From Nocardioides carbamazepini (GTDB lineage Bacteria; Actinomycetota; Actinomycetes; Propionibacteriales; Nocardioidaceae), in contig NZ_JAHTLF010000016.1 in the NCBI RefSeq assembly GCF_024614185.1, forward strand, positions 992,001 through 1,056,000: a stretch of DNA of 64,000 nucleotides, written 5' to 3'. Below, one piece after another: positions 35,107 through 44,751 of the stretch. The notes below the pieces were generated by a model that worked only from the letters and a program-made list of their open reading frames with translations, was not told the origin of the DNA and searched no databases. Each line of letters begins with the position of its first letter. Positions within the stretch are counted from its first letter, which is position 1. The translations under genes were made by a program, and so were the position numbers.

Positions 35107-36203
35107 GCCGACCACGCGTCGTCGTCGCCGGTCTCGGCGACAGCGGGCTGCTGACGGCGATCCACCTGGCCCGCGCGGACGTCGACATCGTCGGCATCTC
35201 CAGCAAGCCCGGCCTCGTGAGCGGGCAGGAGCTGGGACTGCGCCTGGCCCGTCCGGACGCGTGGGAGCGCGACTACCGGATCGGCTTCGACCGGTTCCGC
35301 CGCCTCGACCGGGCGGACCTGGTGCACGGCGAGCTCACCGGCCTCGACCCGGAGGCGCGGAGCGTCGCGGTCGGCGACCGGACCGTCCGGTACGACGTCC
35401 TGGTGCTCGCCACCGGTGTGAGCAACGGCTTCTGGCGACGGCCGGGGTTCCAGACCGACGCCGACGTCACCGCGTCCTTGGCCGTGCCCCACGCCCGGCT
35501 CGCCGCCGCGCGCTCCGTGCTCGTCGTCGGCGGTGGCGCGGCCGCGGTCAGCGCGGCGCTCCAGGTCGCGACCCGGTGGCCGGCGACGACGGTCATGCTC
35601 GCGTTCCCGGGGGAGCGGGCGTTGTCCCAGCACCACCCGCGGGTATGGGACGTCGCCCGCGCCCGGCTCGGCCGCGCCGGGGTCGTGCTGCTGCCGGAGC
35701 ACCGCGCCGACGTACCGGACGGCTTCGCGGCCGACGCGATCGGCCGGGGTCCGGTGGCGTGGTCGACCGGCCGGCCGGAGACGCCGGCCGACGCGGTCGT
35801 GTGGGCGATCGGCCGGGTGCGGCCGAACACCGGCTGGTTGCCGCCGGCGCTGCTCGACGAGGCCGGCTTCGTGCCGGTCGAGCCGACCCTGCGGGTCGTG
35901 GGTGCGCCCGATGTCTTCGCGATCGGGGACGTCGCCGCCACCGACGCGTTGCGCTCCTCGGCCCGCAACCGGGCCGACCGGCTGCTGGCGGCCAACATCC
36001 GGGCCCATCTGGCGGGCCGTCCGCTGAGGGAGTTCACGCCGCCGCGCCGGCGCTGGGGATCGGTGCTCGGCCCGGAGGCCGACGGGCTGCGGGTGTTCGC
36101 GCCGTCGGGCCACCCGTTCCGCTTCCCGGCCTGGTCGGTGCGCCGGGTCCTACAGCCGTGGATCGTGCGGCGCGGCATCTATCGCGGCGTCCGCACCCCC
36201 TGA
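35103..36203 (+). CDS. FAD-dependent pyridine-nucleotide-disulfide-type oxidoreductase
   Basis: A 366-residue flavoprotein of the NDH-2/FSP1 style. VVVAGLGDSGLLTAIHLA is the FAD Rossmann motif, SVLVVGGGAAAVSAALQVATRWP the NAD(P)H motif and VFAIGDVAATDALRSSARNRADRLLAANI the second FAD contact. No redox-active CxxxxC is visible. GTG start overlaps the upstream stop, so it is cotranscribed with the DUF1295 protein and may supply it with electrons or use the quinone pool. The tandem repeats and hairpin that follow end the unit. Confidence 0.85.
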   Translation: MSRPRVVVAGLGDSGLLTAIHLARADVDIVGISSKPGLVSGQELGLRLARPDAWERDYRIGFDRFRRLDRADLVHGELTGLDPEARSVAVGDRTVRYDVLVLATGVSNGFWRRPGFQTDADVTASLAVPHARLAAARSVLVVGGGAAAVSAALQVATRWPATTVMLAFPGERALSQHHPRVWDVARARLGRAGVVLLPEHRADVPDGFAADAIGRGPVAWSTGRPETPADAVVWAIGRVRPNTGWLPPALLDEAGFVPVEPTLRVVGAPDVFAIGDVAATDALRSSARNRADRLLAANIRAHLAGRPLREFTPPRRRWGSVLGPEADGLRVFAPSGHPFRFPAWSVRRVLQPWIVRRGIYRGVRTP

Positions 36204-36240
36204 GGGCACTGAACGGCACTGAGCGGCACTGAGCGGCACT
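36201..36240. repeat. Four 10-bp tandem repeats (unit ~GAGCGGCACT)
   Basis: Units at 36201, 36211, 36221 and 36231 are 10 bp each; the last two are identical, the first two vary. The array begins at the FAD-gene stop and runs straight into the hairpin at 36239-36269. Confidence 0.8.
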
Positions 36241-36269
36241 GAGCCCGGACCGCGGAGGTCCGGGCTCAG
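36239..36269. terminator. Terminator hairpin after the FAD oxidoreductase gene
   Basis: Exact 13-bp arms (CTGAGCCCGGACC at 36239-36251 and 36257-36269) with a 5-base loop. It lies between two converging genes and could stop transcription from both sides. Confidence 0.75.
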
Positions 36270-36293
36270 CCGTCGTGCGCTCGAGGGGAGTGG

Positions 36294-36437
36294 TCAGGTG
36301 AAGAGGCTGACGCCACCGGGGCCGACCAGCAGCCCCACGACGATCAGCACGATTCCCCAGAGGAGCTGGCCCCGGAAGAGGCTGAAGATGCCGGAGACCA
36401 CGAGGATCACGGCCAGGATCCACAAGATGAGTGCCAC
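36294..36437 (-). CDS. GPGG-motif small membrane protein (47 residues)
   Basis: A 47-residue protein, VALILWILAVILVVSGI... to ...GPGGVSLFT, with two hydrophobic segments separated by FSLFRGQLLW. The GPGG near the end marks a family of tiny actinobacterial membrane proteins. A GTG start follows GGAGGG by three to four bases. Nearly all residues are apolar, so it must sit in the membrane. Function unknown. It lies downstream of the DUF5709 gene on the same strand. Confidence 0.8.
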   Translation of the reverse strand: MALILWILAVILVVSGIFSLFRGQLLWGIVLIVVGLLVGPGGVSLFT

Positions 36438-36509
36438 TGTTCCCTCCTTCGTCGGGGCCTGGCGGCCCGGACCTGAGGTACCCCGACCGGTGAAGCACAG
36501 ACCTGCCCC

Positions 36510-36941
36510 TCACGTCTCTTCGTCGGGCAGGACGTGCATCGCGGCCTCCTCGGCACTCGCCGCGGCACCGTCGATGCCGACGTCCTCGGCGACCAGGTCC
36601 TTCTCGACGTCCGCGCCGAGGCCCTCGTCCGGGTCGACCAGACGCCCGGCGCGATCGTCGCCGGCCTCGGCCTCCGGATCCTCCGGGTCCTCCGGCTCGT
36701 CGGTGCCGGACGCCTCGACCTCGGGCTCCTCCTCGGCGAGCCGGTCGTCCAGCGGTTGGTCGTGCGCCTGCTCCCAGGGCGTGTTGCCGTAGCGCTGGGC
36801 CGCGGAGTACCGCTCCGGCGGGGAGTAGCCGCGGTCGAGCTCGTCCGCGACGTCGTCGTCCGCCAGGGTGTCCTCGGGCTGGAGCTGGGTCTCGTCATCG
36901 ACGCTGTAGTCGTCGTACTGCTCGGGATCATGGGTGCTCAT
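36510..36941 (-). CDS. DUF5709 acidic protein
   Basis: A 143-residue, highly acidic protein without membrane segments. The N-terminal DPEQYDDYSVDDETQLQPEDTLADDDVADELDRGYSPPERYSAAQRYGNTPWEQ is the DUF5709 hallmark, and the C-terminus contains AEEAAMHVLPDEET. The middle is a low-complexity Glu/Asp/Pro stretch. The protein is likely disordered. It is divergent from the DUF4126 gene. Function unknown. Confidence 0.85.
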   Translation of the reverse strand: MSTHDPEQYDDYSVDDETQLQPEDTLADDDVADELDRGYSPPERYSAAQRYGNTPWEQAHDQPLDDRLAEEEPEVEASGTDEPEDPEDPEAEAGDDRAGRLVDPDEGLGADVEKDLVAEDVGIDGAAASAEEAAMHVLPDEET

Positions 36942-36984
36942 CGGCCTGCAGTACCCAGCGGCTCCGGGGTTCTACGCTGGGCGG

Positions 36985-37587
36985 GTGGAATCACTCGCCC
37001 TGGCGTTCTCCTCGGGCTGGGCCAGCGGGATCAACAGCTACCTGGTCGTGCTGGTGCTCGGGATCGCCGACCGGCTGGGGTCGTTCGCATCGGTCCCCGA
37101 CGTGCTCGGCCGCTGGGAGGTGCTCACGGGCGCCTCGCTCCTGTACGCCTTCGAGTTCGTCGCCGACAAGATCCCGTACGTCGACTCCGCGTGGGATGTC
37201 GTCTCGACCGCGATCCGGCCGGTGGTCGGCGGGGTGGTGGGCGTGCTGATCGCGGGCGACTCGGCCTCGCTGAACGAGCTCGCCGGTGGGATCGTGGGCG
37301 GCGGCAGCGCGCTCGCGTCGCACTCGGTCAAGACCGGCACCCGGATGGCCGTCAACACCGTGCCCGAGCCGTTCAGCAATATCGGCATCAGCCTCGGCGA
37401 GGACGTCGCGGTGCTCGCGGTCGTGTGGTTCGCGATCGAGCACCCGTACGCCGCCGCGGCGATCGCCGCCGTGCTGCTGGTGACGGGGCTGGTGCTGCTC
37501 CGGCTCGCCTGGCGGACGGTGCGCCGGGGCTGGGCGCGGTTCCGCGCCTGGCGGGAGCGGCGCGCGGCGGTGCGGACCGCGGGCTAG
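36985..37587 (+). CDS. DUF4126-family membrane protein
   Basis: A 200-residue membrane protein. SSGWASGINSYLVVLVLGIADRLG, YAFEFVADKIPYVDSAWDVVSTAIRP and GGGSALASHSVKTGTRMAVNTVPEPFSN are conserved DUF4126 blocks, with three or four membrane helices and a basic C-terminal tail. The GTG at 36985 is preferred to an ATG 17 codons earlier, which lies in the DUF5709 control region. Function unknown. It converges with the ROK gene. Confidence 0.85.
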   Translation: MESLALAFSSGWASGINSYLVVLVLGIADRLGSFASVPDVLGRWEVLTGASLLYAFEFVADKIPYVDSAWDVVSTAIRPVVGGVVGVLIAGDSASLNELAGGIVGGGSALASHSVKTGTRMAVNTVPEPFSNIGISLGEDVAVLAVVWFAIEHPYAAAAIAAVLLVTGLVLLRLAWRTVRRGWARFRAWRERRAAVRTAG

Positions 37588-37604
37588 GGACGAGGCACGG
37601 GGCC

Positions 37605-38771
37605 TCAGTCGACGAGCAGCTCGGTCCGCTCGGCGGCGAGCAACACGGCACCGAGCAGGGAGGCCCGCTCGCCGAGCCGGCTGGCCACGACCGGGGTGAG
37701 GGCGAGCGTGTCGAGGGCGTGGCGGCGCAGACCGATCCGCACCGATGCCAGGAGCAGGTCGCCGGCGCGGGCCATGTCGCCACCGATGACGACCACCGCG
37801 GGGTTCATCAGGTTGACCACAGCGGCCAGACCCCAGCCGAGATGGAGCCCGGCGTCCTCGAGGGCGCGCCGGGCGGAGACGTCGCCGGTCTCGGCGGTCG
37901 CGATGATCTCGTCGAGCCCGGCACCCGGGAGGTGGCTGGCGAGCAGTCCCTGCACGGCCTGCACGGAGGTATAGGTCTCCAGGCAGCCGCGGCTGCCGCA
38001 GCGACACAACGGCCCCTGCTCGTCCAAGGTCAGGTGCCCGATCTCGCCGGCGCTTCCCGCCGTGCCCTGGAACAGCTCGTTGCGCAGGATGATGCCGGCC
38101 CCGACACCGGAGGAGATCTTCACGAACACCGAGCTGTCGGCACCGCGGCCGAGCCCGACGCGGTGCTCGGCGAGGGCGCCGAGGTTGGCGTCGTTCTCGA
38201 CCTCGACCGGTGACCCGAACGCATCGGAGCCGACCCGGCGGGTGTCGACGTTGCGCCAGCCGGGGAAGATCGCGGCGCTCTGTACGACCCCGTCGGTGAC
38301 CGGTGCCGGCAGGCCGAGGCCGACGTGGCGCAGCGTCGTACCCGCGGTCCGGAGCCCGTCGGTCATGGCGACCGCGAGGGCCAGTGCGTCTTCATGCGGG
38401 AACTCCGGCGGGATCGCGCGTCGTTCCTCGGCCAGCACCCGCCCGGTGAGGTCGCCGATCGCGACGGCGAGGTGGCTGTGGCCGAAGTCGACGCCCGCGA
38501 CGATGCCCGCACCGGGCGACAGACGTACCGCGGAGCCGCGGCGCCCACTGCCTGCCTCGGTCTCGACCAGCCCCGCCTGGACGAGGCGGGCGATGATGTT
38601 GGAGACGGTCGCCCGGGCCAGGCCGGTGGCCCGGGCCAGCTCGGCCTGGGTGAAGACCGCCGCCGACTCGCCGGCGGCGCTGGTGCGCAGCACGTCGAGC
38701 ACCCGGCGCTGGTTGGCCGCACGCAGCGACGCGGTCGACCCGGGGGCCAGGTCGCTGCGCTCCGACGTCAT
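37605..38771 (-). CDS. ROK-family transcriptional regulator (XylR/Rok7B7-like)
   Basis: A 388-residue protein. The N-terminal winged HTH (RRVLDVLRTSAAGESAAVFTQAELARATGLARATVSNIIARLVQAGLVE) is at residues 20-70. The ROK kinase-fold domain carries GIVAGVDFGHSHLAVAI, ENDANLGALAE and the zinc motif CRCGSRGCLETY. The ATG at 38771 is the second in frame; neither has a strong ribosome site. It is divergent from xylFGH and is therefore the probable xylose-responsive regulator, as with Rok7B7 in Streptomyces. Confidence 0.87.
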   Translation of the reverse strand: MTSERSDLAPGSTASLRAANQRRVLDVLRTSAAGESAAVFTQAELARATGLARATVSNIIARLVQAGLVETEAGSGRRGSAVRLSPGAGIVAGVDFGHSHLAVAIGDLTGRVLAEERRAIPPEFPHEDALALAVAMTDGLRTAGTTLRHVGLGLPAPVTDGVVQSAAIFPGWRNVDTRRVGSDAFGSPVEVENDANLGALAEHRVGLGRGADSSVFVKISSGVGAGIILRNELFQGTAGSAGEIGHLTLDEQGPLCRCGSRGCLETYTSVQAVQGLLASHLPGAGLDEIIATAETGDVSARRALEDAGLHLGWGLAAVVNLMNPAVVVIGGDMARAGDLLLASVRIGLRRHALDTLALTPVVASRLGERASLLGAVLLAAERTELLVD

Positions 38772-38799
38772 GGCGACACTGTGCACGGGTCGGCGTCAA

Positions 38800-38876
38800 T
38801 GGTCAAGAAGTGGTCAAAACGCTCCTATCGGCCTCGATATGACGAAGTTTGTGTTCAAGTCTTGACGACTAGGGTG
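38800..38876. promoter_or_regulatory. xylF control region: repeats, palindrome and promoter
   Basis: TGGTCAA occurs at 38800-38806 and 38811-38817, one helical turn apart. A palindrome TCAAGTCTTGA at 38856-38866 lies between a -35-like TTTGTG (38849-38854) and a -10-like TAGGGT (38871-38876), 16 bp apart. This is a good position for ROK-repressor control of xylFGH. Confidence 0.45.
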
Positions 38877-38924
38877 TGAGCAACAACACTCGAATCACCG
38901 CTCATCGTCCGATCGAGGAGAGCC

Positions 38925-40015
38925 ATGTCCACAACATCACGTCGAGTCGCCGCCGCCGGTGCGGCGCTGTTCCTCGGTGTCGCGGCGCTCAGCGCGTGCG
39001 GCGCCAACGACGCCGAGAAGGGCGGCGACGGTGGTGGCGAGGGAGGCACCATCGCGCTGCTCCTGCCGGAGTCCAAGACCACGCGCTACGAGGCCCACGA
39101 CCGCCCGATCTTCGAGGCGAAGGTCAAGGACCTGTGCGGCGACTGCAAGGTCCTCTACTACAACGCCGACCAGGACGAGGCCAAGCAGGCCCAGCAGATG
39201 ACGACCGCGCTCGACCAGGGCGCCGACGTCGTCGTCCTTGACCCGGTCAACGGCGAAGGCGCGACCGGGATGGTCGACGAGGCTCAGGGCCAGGAGGTCC
39301 CGGTCATCGCCTACGACCGGTTCATCGAGAACGCCGACTACTACATGTCCTTCGACAACGAGACCGTCGGCAAGATGCAGGCCGAGGCTCTCGTCGAAGC
39401 GATGGGCGACAAGGGCGACATCCTCATGCTCAACGGCGCCCCGAGCGACCCGAATGCCGCCCAGTTCAAGGCGGGGGCGCACGGCGTCCTCGACGGCAGC
39501 GGCGTGACGATCCTCGAGGAGTACGACAACCCCGACTGGAGCCCGGAGAACGCCCAGCAGTGGACCTCCGACCAGCTCAACAAGTACGACCCGGCCACCA
39601 TCGCCGGCGTGTACGCCGCCAACGACGGCCAGGCCGGTGGTGTGGTGGCCGCGCTGACCGACCACATCTCCGCCGACCAGCTGCCGCCGATCACCGGTCA
39701 GGACGCCGAGGTCGCCGCCGTGCAGCGCATCCTCGCCGGGGAGCAGACGATGACGATCTACAAGCCGATCAAGATCGAGGCGGAGACCGCCGCCGAGGTC
39801 GCGGTGCTGCTCGCGCACGGTGACGACGTGCCCGACACGACGGACAGCGGCATCACGAAGTCGGAGTACGAAGGCGTCGCGTCGTACATCTTCACCCCGA
39901 TCGTCGTCACGAAGGACAACGTGGCCAGCACGGTCATCGCCGACGGCTTCTACGAGGCCTCGGAGATCTGCACCGGCGAGTACGCGCAGGCCTGCACGGA
40001 GGCCGGCGTCTCCTG

Positions 40016-40016
<1 letters not shown>
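38925..40016 (+). CDS. xylF: Xylose-type ABC transporter substrate-binding lipoprotein
   Basis: A 363-residue lipoprotein. Signal peptide with ALSACGAN lipobox (Cys 25), then a type I sugar-binding fold: TIALLLPESKTTRYEAHDRPIFEAKVK, QGADVVVLDPVNGEGATGMVDEAQ, VPVIAYDRFIENADYYMSFDN and PPITGQDAEVAAVQRILAGEQTMTIYKPI. The TGQDAE and QTMTIYKP wording is typical of XylF. GAGGAG precedes the ATG. It opens the xylFGH operon; its stop overlaps the xylG ATG by one base. Confidence 0.9.
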
Positions 40017-40833
<817 letters not shown>

Positions 40834-40837
<4 letters not shown>

Positions 40838-42087
40838 CCGACCAGCTCACCGACCCGCCCACACCAGCGGTCGACGCCGCCGACGAGCGGCTCGTCCGAG
40901 TCGTGTCGCCGGCCGACTACCTGCGCCAGCTCGGTGGCCGCCTGCGCGGCGGCGACCTCGGCATGCTGCCGGTCATCTTCGGTCTGGTCGCGATCTGCGC
41001 GTTCTTCTACAGTCGCGAGCCCACCTTCCTGTCCTCGCGCAGCCTCGTCACGATGACCCTGTACGCCGCCCCGCTCGGCGTCATCGCGCTCGGCATCGTG
41101 CTCGTACTGCTGCTGGGAGAGATCGACCTCAGCGTCGGCACCGTCTCCGGCTTCACGTCCGCGACCACGGCGGTGATGTTCGTCAGTCACGGGCAGTCGC
41201 TGGCGTTGTCGATCCTCGTCGCGATCGCGCTCGGCGCCCTGATCGGTGGCGGATACGCCGTCCTCTTCGTCTGGGTCGGCGTTCCCAGCTTCGTGTTCAC
41301 GCTGGCCGGCCTGCTCGCGTTCGAGGGCGCGCTGTACTGGGTGCTCGGCGACCAAGGCACCATCAACCTGCCTCGCGACTCCGGCCTCCCGGAGTTCACT
41401 CGCCAGAAGTTCCTCTCCGACGCGCAGGGCTACGCACTCGTCGCCGTCGTGGTGGCGGTGTACGTCGGGTCGCGGCTGTGGGCCATCCGCCAGAAGCGCG
41501 CGGCCGGGCTCACGCCGCCCAACCTGCTCGGCGTCGTGATCAAGGCCGCCGCGTTGGCGATCGGCCTCGGCTGGCTCACCTACTACCTCGGCATCGACCG
41601 CGGCTGGGGCTACCTGCCGGTCCTCTTCGCGGGCCTGGTCGTGCTCATGGACCTCCTGCTGCGACGTACCCGCTGGGGTCGGTACGTCTACGCGGTCGGC
41701 GGCAACGAGGAGGCGGCCCGCCGGGCCGGCATCCGCGTCGGCATGGTCTACGGCTCGGTGTTCGTGCTCTGCTCGACCTTCGCCGCTCTCGGCGGCGTCC
41801 TCGTCGCCGGCCAGCTCACGACCGTCTCGCAGTCCAGCGGAACGACCGACACCAACCTCACCGCGATCGCGGCCGCCGTCATCGGCGGAACCAGCCTCTT
41901 CGGCGGCCGCGGCTCGGCGTACTCCGCACTCCTGGGCATCCTCGTGCTCCAGGCGATCCGCACCGGTCTCAACCTGATGAACGTCGACTCCGACGTCCGC
42001 CTGATCGTCACCGGCGCGGTGCTGCTGCTCGCCGTCGCGATCGACTCCGTCGCGCGCCGGGCCCGCTCGAGCAGCGGTAGAGGCTAG
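40834..42087 (+). CDS. xylH: Xylose-type ABC transporter permease
   Basis: A 417-residue permease, longer than the 29414 one, with about 11-12 membrane helices. Conserved EIDLSVGTVSGFTSATTAV and YAVGGNEEAARRAGIRV loops, and GGTSLFGGRGSAYSALLG at the end. GTG start overlaps the xylG stop (GTGA). It converges on fbiC; both stop codons lie in the shared CTAG at 42084-42087, so there is no spacer. Confidence 0.92.
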
Positions 42088-44657
42088 CTCCGCACGGGGG
42101 GTTCACCGTAGAGGGTGGTGCGTTCGTGGACGGGTCGGTTGATGGCGGCGCCGATGTGGGTGAGTTCTTCGACGGTTTTGGCGGAGCCGTGTTCGGAGCC
42201 GGCCATGCGGGAGATGGTCTCTTCCATGAGGGTGCCGCCGAGGTCGTTGGCGCCGGCGTTGAGCATCGCTCGGGTGCCTTCGATGCCGAGTTTGACCCAG
42301 GAGGTCTGGATGTTGGGGATGCGGCCGTGGAGGAGGATGCGGGCCATGGCGTGCACGGCGAGGTTGTCGCGCAGGGTGGGTCCGGGGCGGGCCACGCCGG
42401 CGAGGTAGATCGGTGCGGAGGTGTGGACGAAGGGCAGGGGTACGAACTCGGTGAACCCGCCGGTGCCGTTGGCGGTGGCGGTGTCTTGGATGGTTTTGAG
42501 GACGTTGAGGTGGCCGACCCAGTGTTTCGGGTTGTCGACGTGGCCGTACATCATCGTGGAGGTCGTGGGGAGGCCGATGCGGTGGGCGGTGGTGACGATC
42601 TCGATCCAGGTGGAGGTGGGGAGCTTGCCCTTGGTCAGGACCCAGCGGACCTCGTCGTCGAGGATCTCCGCGGCGGTGCCCGGGAGGGAGCCGAGGCCGG
42701 CCTCGCGGGCCTTGATGAGGAAGTCCTCGATGGAGAGGCCGGTGCGGGCGGTGCCGTTGACGACCTCCATCGGGGAGAAGGCGTGGACGTGGATGTCGGG
42801 GACGCGTTGTTTGACGGCGGCGGCGATGTCGAAGTACGCGGTCGCGGGGAGCTCGGGGTCGATCCCGCCCTGCATGCAGACCTCGGTCGCGCCGAGGTCC
42901 CAGGCCTCTTGGGCGCGGTCGGCGACCTCGGTGTAGGACAGGGAGTAGGCGTCGGCGTCGGTGCGGCGTTGCGCGAACGCGCAGAACCGGCACCCGACGT
43001 AGCAGATGTTGGTGAAGTTGATGTTCCGGTTCACCACATAGGTCACCGTGTCCCCGACCACCTCACGACGCAGGTCGTCGGCCAGCTTGGTGACCTGGCG
43101 GAGCAGGTCGCCCTCGGCGGTCATCAGGGTCAGGGCGTGCTCGTCGGACAGGTTCACCAGACCCGACCCGGCAGCGGCCTCCGCGGCGGCCAAGGCCTCA
43201 CGACCCTCGGCGTGGAGAACGGCCGGGGTGCTGGTGATCGCGGCGGCCTCCCCGACGCTGGCCCAGTCGCCGTACACCGATCCGAAGTCGCTACGTCGGT
43301 CCTCGGACCGCCCTTCGGTGTCCACGGCCTCGTGGAGGTCGGTCCGTCCCGCTGAGGCGAAGCCGCCGTCGGGCTCCTGCCAGGGCAGGCCGACCGGCTT
43401 GATGCCGGGGATCGCGAGGCCGGGGACCCCGGCGACGCTGCCGTCGAGATCAGCGAGAGCGGCGACGTGGGCGTGGAGCCGGGGGTCGATCCACGCCTCG
43501 CCACGCTGCAACGTCCCGGTCACGTACTCCGGATGCACGGTCAACCGTGCCTTGAGGTCGAACCCACACTGCTCGGTGATCGACCTGAGCCGGTCCAGGG
43601 AGGGCCAGGGCCGTTCGGGGTTCACGTGGTCCGGGGTCAGTGGCGACACACCGCCCCAGTCATCGACTCCGGCATCGAGGAGTGCTCTGCACTCAGCCAG
43701 GTCGACGAGGTTCGGTGGTGCCTGGATCCGCGCCTTGGGGCCCAGGACGATCCGGGTGAGCGCGATCGCGGCGCGGTACTCCGCGAGGTCGAGGTCGTCG
43801 ACGTGCCGCATCGCGGTATCGGGCTTGGCGCGGAAGTTCTGCACGATCACCTCTTGGACCGCCCCGTAGGCGCGGGAGACCTTCCGCAACGCGAAGATCG
43901 TCTCGGCCCGCTCACTCAGGCTCTCCCCGATCCCCACCAACAGACCGGTCGTGAACGGGATCCCGTGGCGCCCGGCGTCCTCGAGCACCCGCAGCCGCAC
44001 CGTCGGGTCCTTGTCCGGCGACCCGAAGTGCGCCAGACCCTTCGTCGAGAAGAGGCGGGCCGAGGTGGTCTCGAGCATCATTCCCATCGACGGGGACACC
44101 GCCTTGAGCCGGTTCAGCTCCTCCCACGACATCACCCCCGGATTCAGATGCGGCAACAACCCGGTCTCCTCGAGCACCCGGATCGCCATCGCCCGGATGT
44201 AGGCCAACGTCGAGTCGTAGCCCTGCTCGTCCAACCACGCCCGCGCCTCGGGCCACCGGTCCTCGGGCCGGTCGCCCAACGTGAACAACGCCTCCAAACA
44301 CCCCAGCTCGGCGCCCTGGGAGGCGATCTGAAGGATCTCGTCCGGCGACAGAAACGGCGCCCGCCCCTCCCGCACCGCCTGCGCAGGGGTCTCCACGAAC
44401 GTGCAGTAATGACACCGATCCCGACACAACCGCGTCACCGGGATGAACACCTTCGGCGAATACGTCACCACCCCGGGACGCCCAGCCGCGACCAGACCCG
44501 CGTCGCGGACCTTCGCGGCCGCGGCGCACAGCCGGTCCAACTCATCCCCGGACGCAGCAAGCAAGGCGGTCGCCTCGGCCACGTCCAGCGCTGCGCCACG
44601 CTCGGCACGCGCCAACGCACGACGGATCTGTTGGGGAGTGGGGACCTCGGACATCAC
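42084..44657 (-). CDS. fbiC: 7,8-didemethyl-8-hydroxy-5-deazariboflavin (FO) synthase, bifunctional
   Basis: An 857-residue fusion of CofG and CofH, the usual actinobacterial form, which builds the deazaflavin core of coenzyme F420 from a tyrosine- and a pyrimidine-derived precursor. Both halves are radical-SAM domains: CRDRCHYC (Cys 78, 82, 85) in the CofG half and CYVGCRFC (about 552-559) in the CofH half. Full length. The start is one of two adjacent ATGs. It is a single-gene unit. The coding strand is G/T-rich at the 5' end and C/A-rich at the 3' end. It supports the F420-type oxidoreductase at 62806. Confidence 0.97.
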   Translation of the reverse strand: MMSEVPTPQQIRRALARAERGAALDVAEATALLAASGDELDRLCAAAAKVRDAGLVAAGRPGVVTYSPKVFIPVTRLCRDRCHYCTFVETPAQAVREGRAPFLSPDEILQIASQGAELGCLEALFTLGDRPEDRWPEARAWLDEQGYDSTLAYIRAMAIRVLEETGLLPHLNPGVMSWEELNRLKAVSPSMGMMLETTSARLFSTKGLAHFGSPDKDPTVRLRVLEDAGRHGIPFTTGLLVGIGESLSERAETIFALRKVSRAYGAVQEVIVQNFRAKPDTAMRHVDDLDLAEYRAAIALTRIVLGPKARIQAPPNLVDLAECRALLDAGVDDWGGVSPLTPDHVNPERPWPSLDRLRSITEQCGFDLKARLTVHPEYVTGTLQRGEAWIDPRLHAHVAALADLDGSVAGVPGLAIPGIKPVGLPWQEPDGGFASAGRTDLHEAVDTEGRSEDRRSDFGSVYGDWASVGEAAAITSTPAVLHAEGREALAAAEAAAGSGLVNLSDEHALTLMTAEGDLLRQVTKLADDLRREVVGDTVTYVVNRNINFTNICYVGCRFCAFAQRRTDADAYSLSYTEVADRAQEAWDLGATEVCMQGGIDPELPATAYFDIAAAVKQRVPDIHVHAFSPMEVVNGTARTGLSIEDFLIKAREAGLGSLPGTAAEILDDEVRWVLTKGKLPTSTWIEIVTTAHRIGLPTTSTMMYGHVDNPKHWVGHLNVLKTIQDTATANGTGGFTEFVPLPFVHTSAPIYLAGVARPGPTLRDNLAVHAMARILLHGRIPNIQTSWVKLGIEGTRAMLNAGANDLGGTLMEETISRMAGSEHGSAKTVEELTHIGAAINRPVHERTTLYGEPPVRS

Positions 44658-44751
44658 GACGAGACTAACGGGTGGATGCTCGGCACCGAGCGTGTCCCAC
44701 CCAGGGATCAGACGGACGCCCGTCCGTCGTACGCGACGCGGCCACCGTGGC

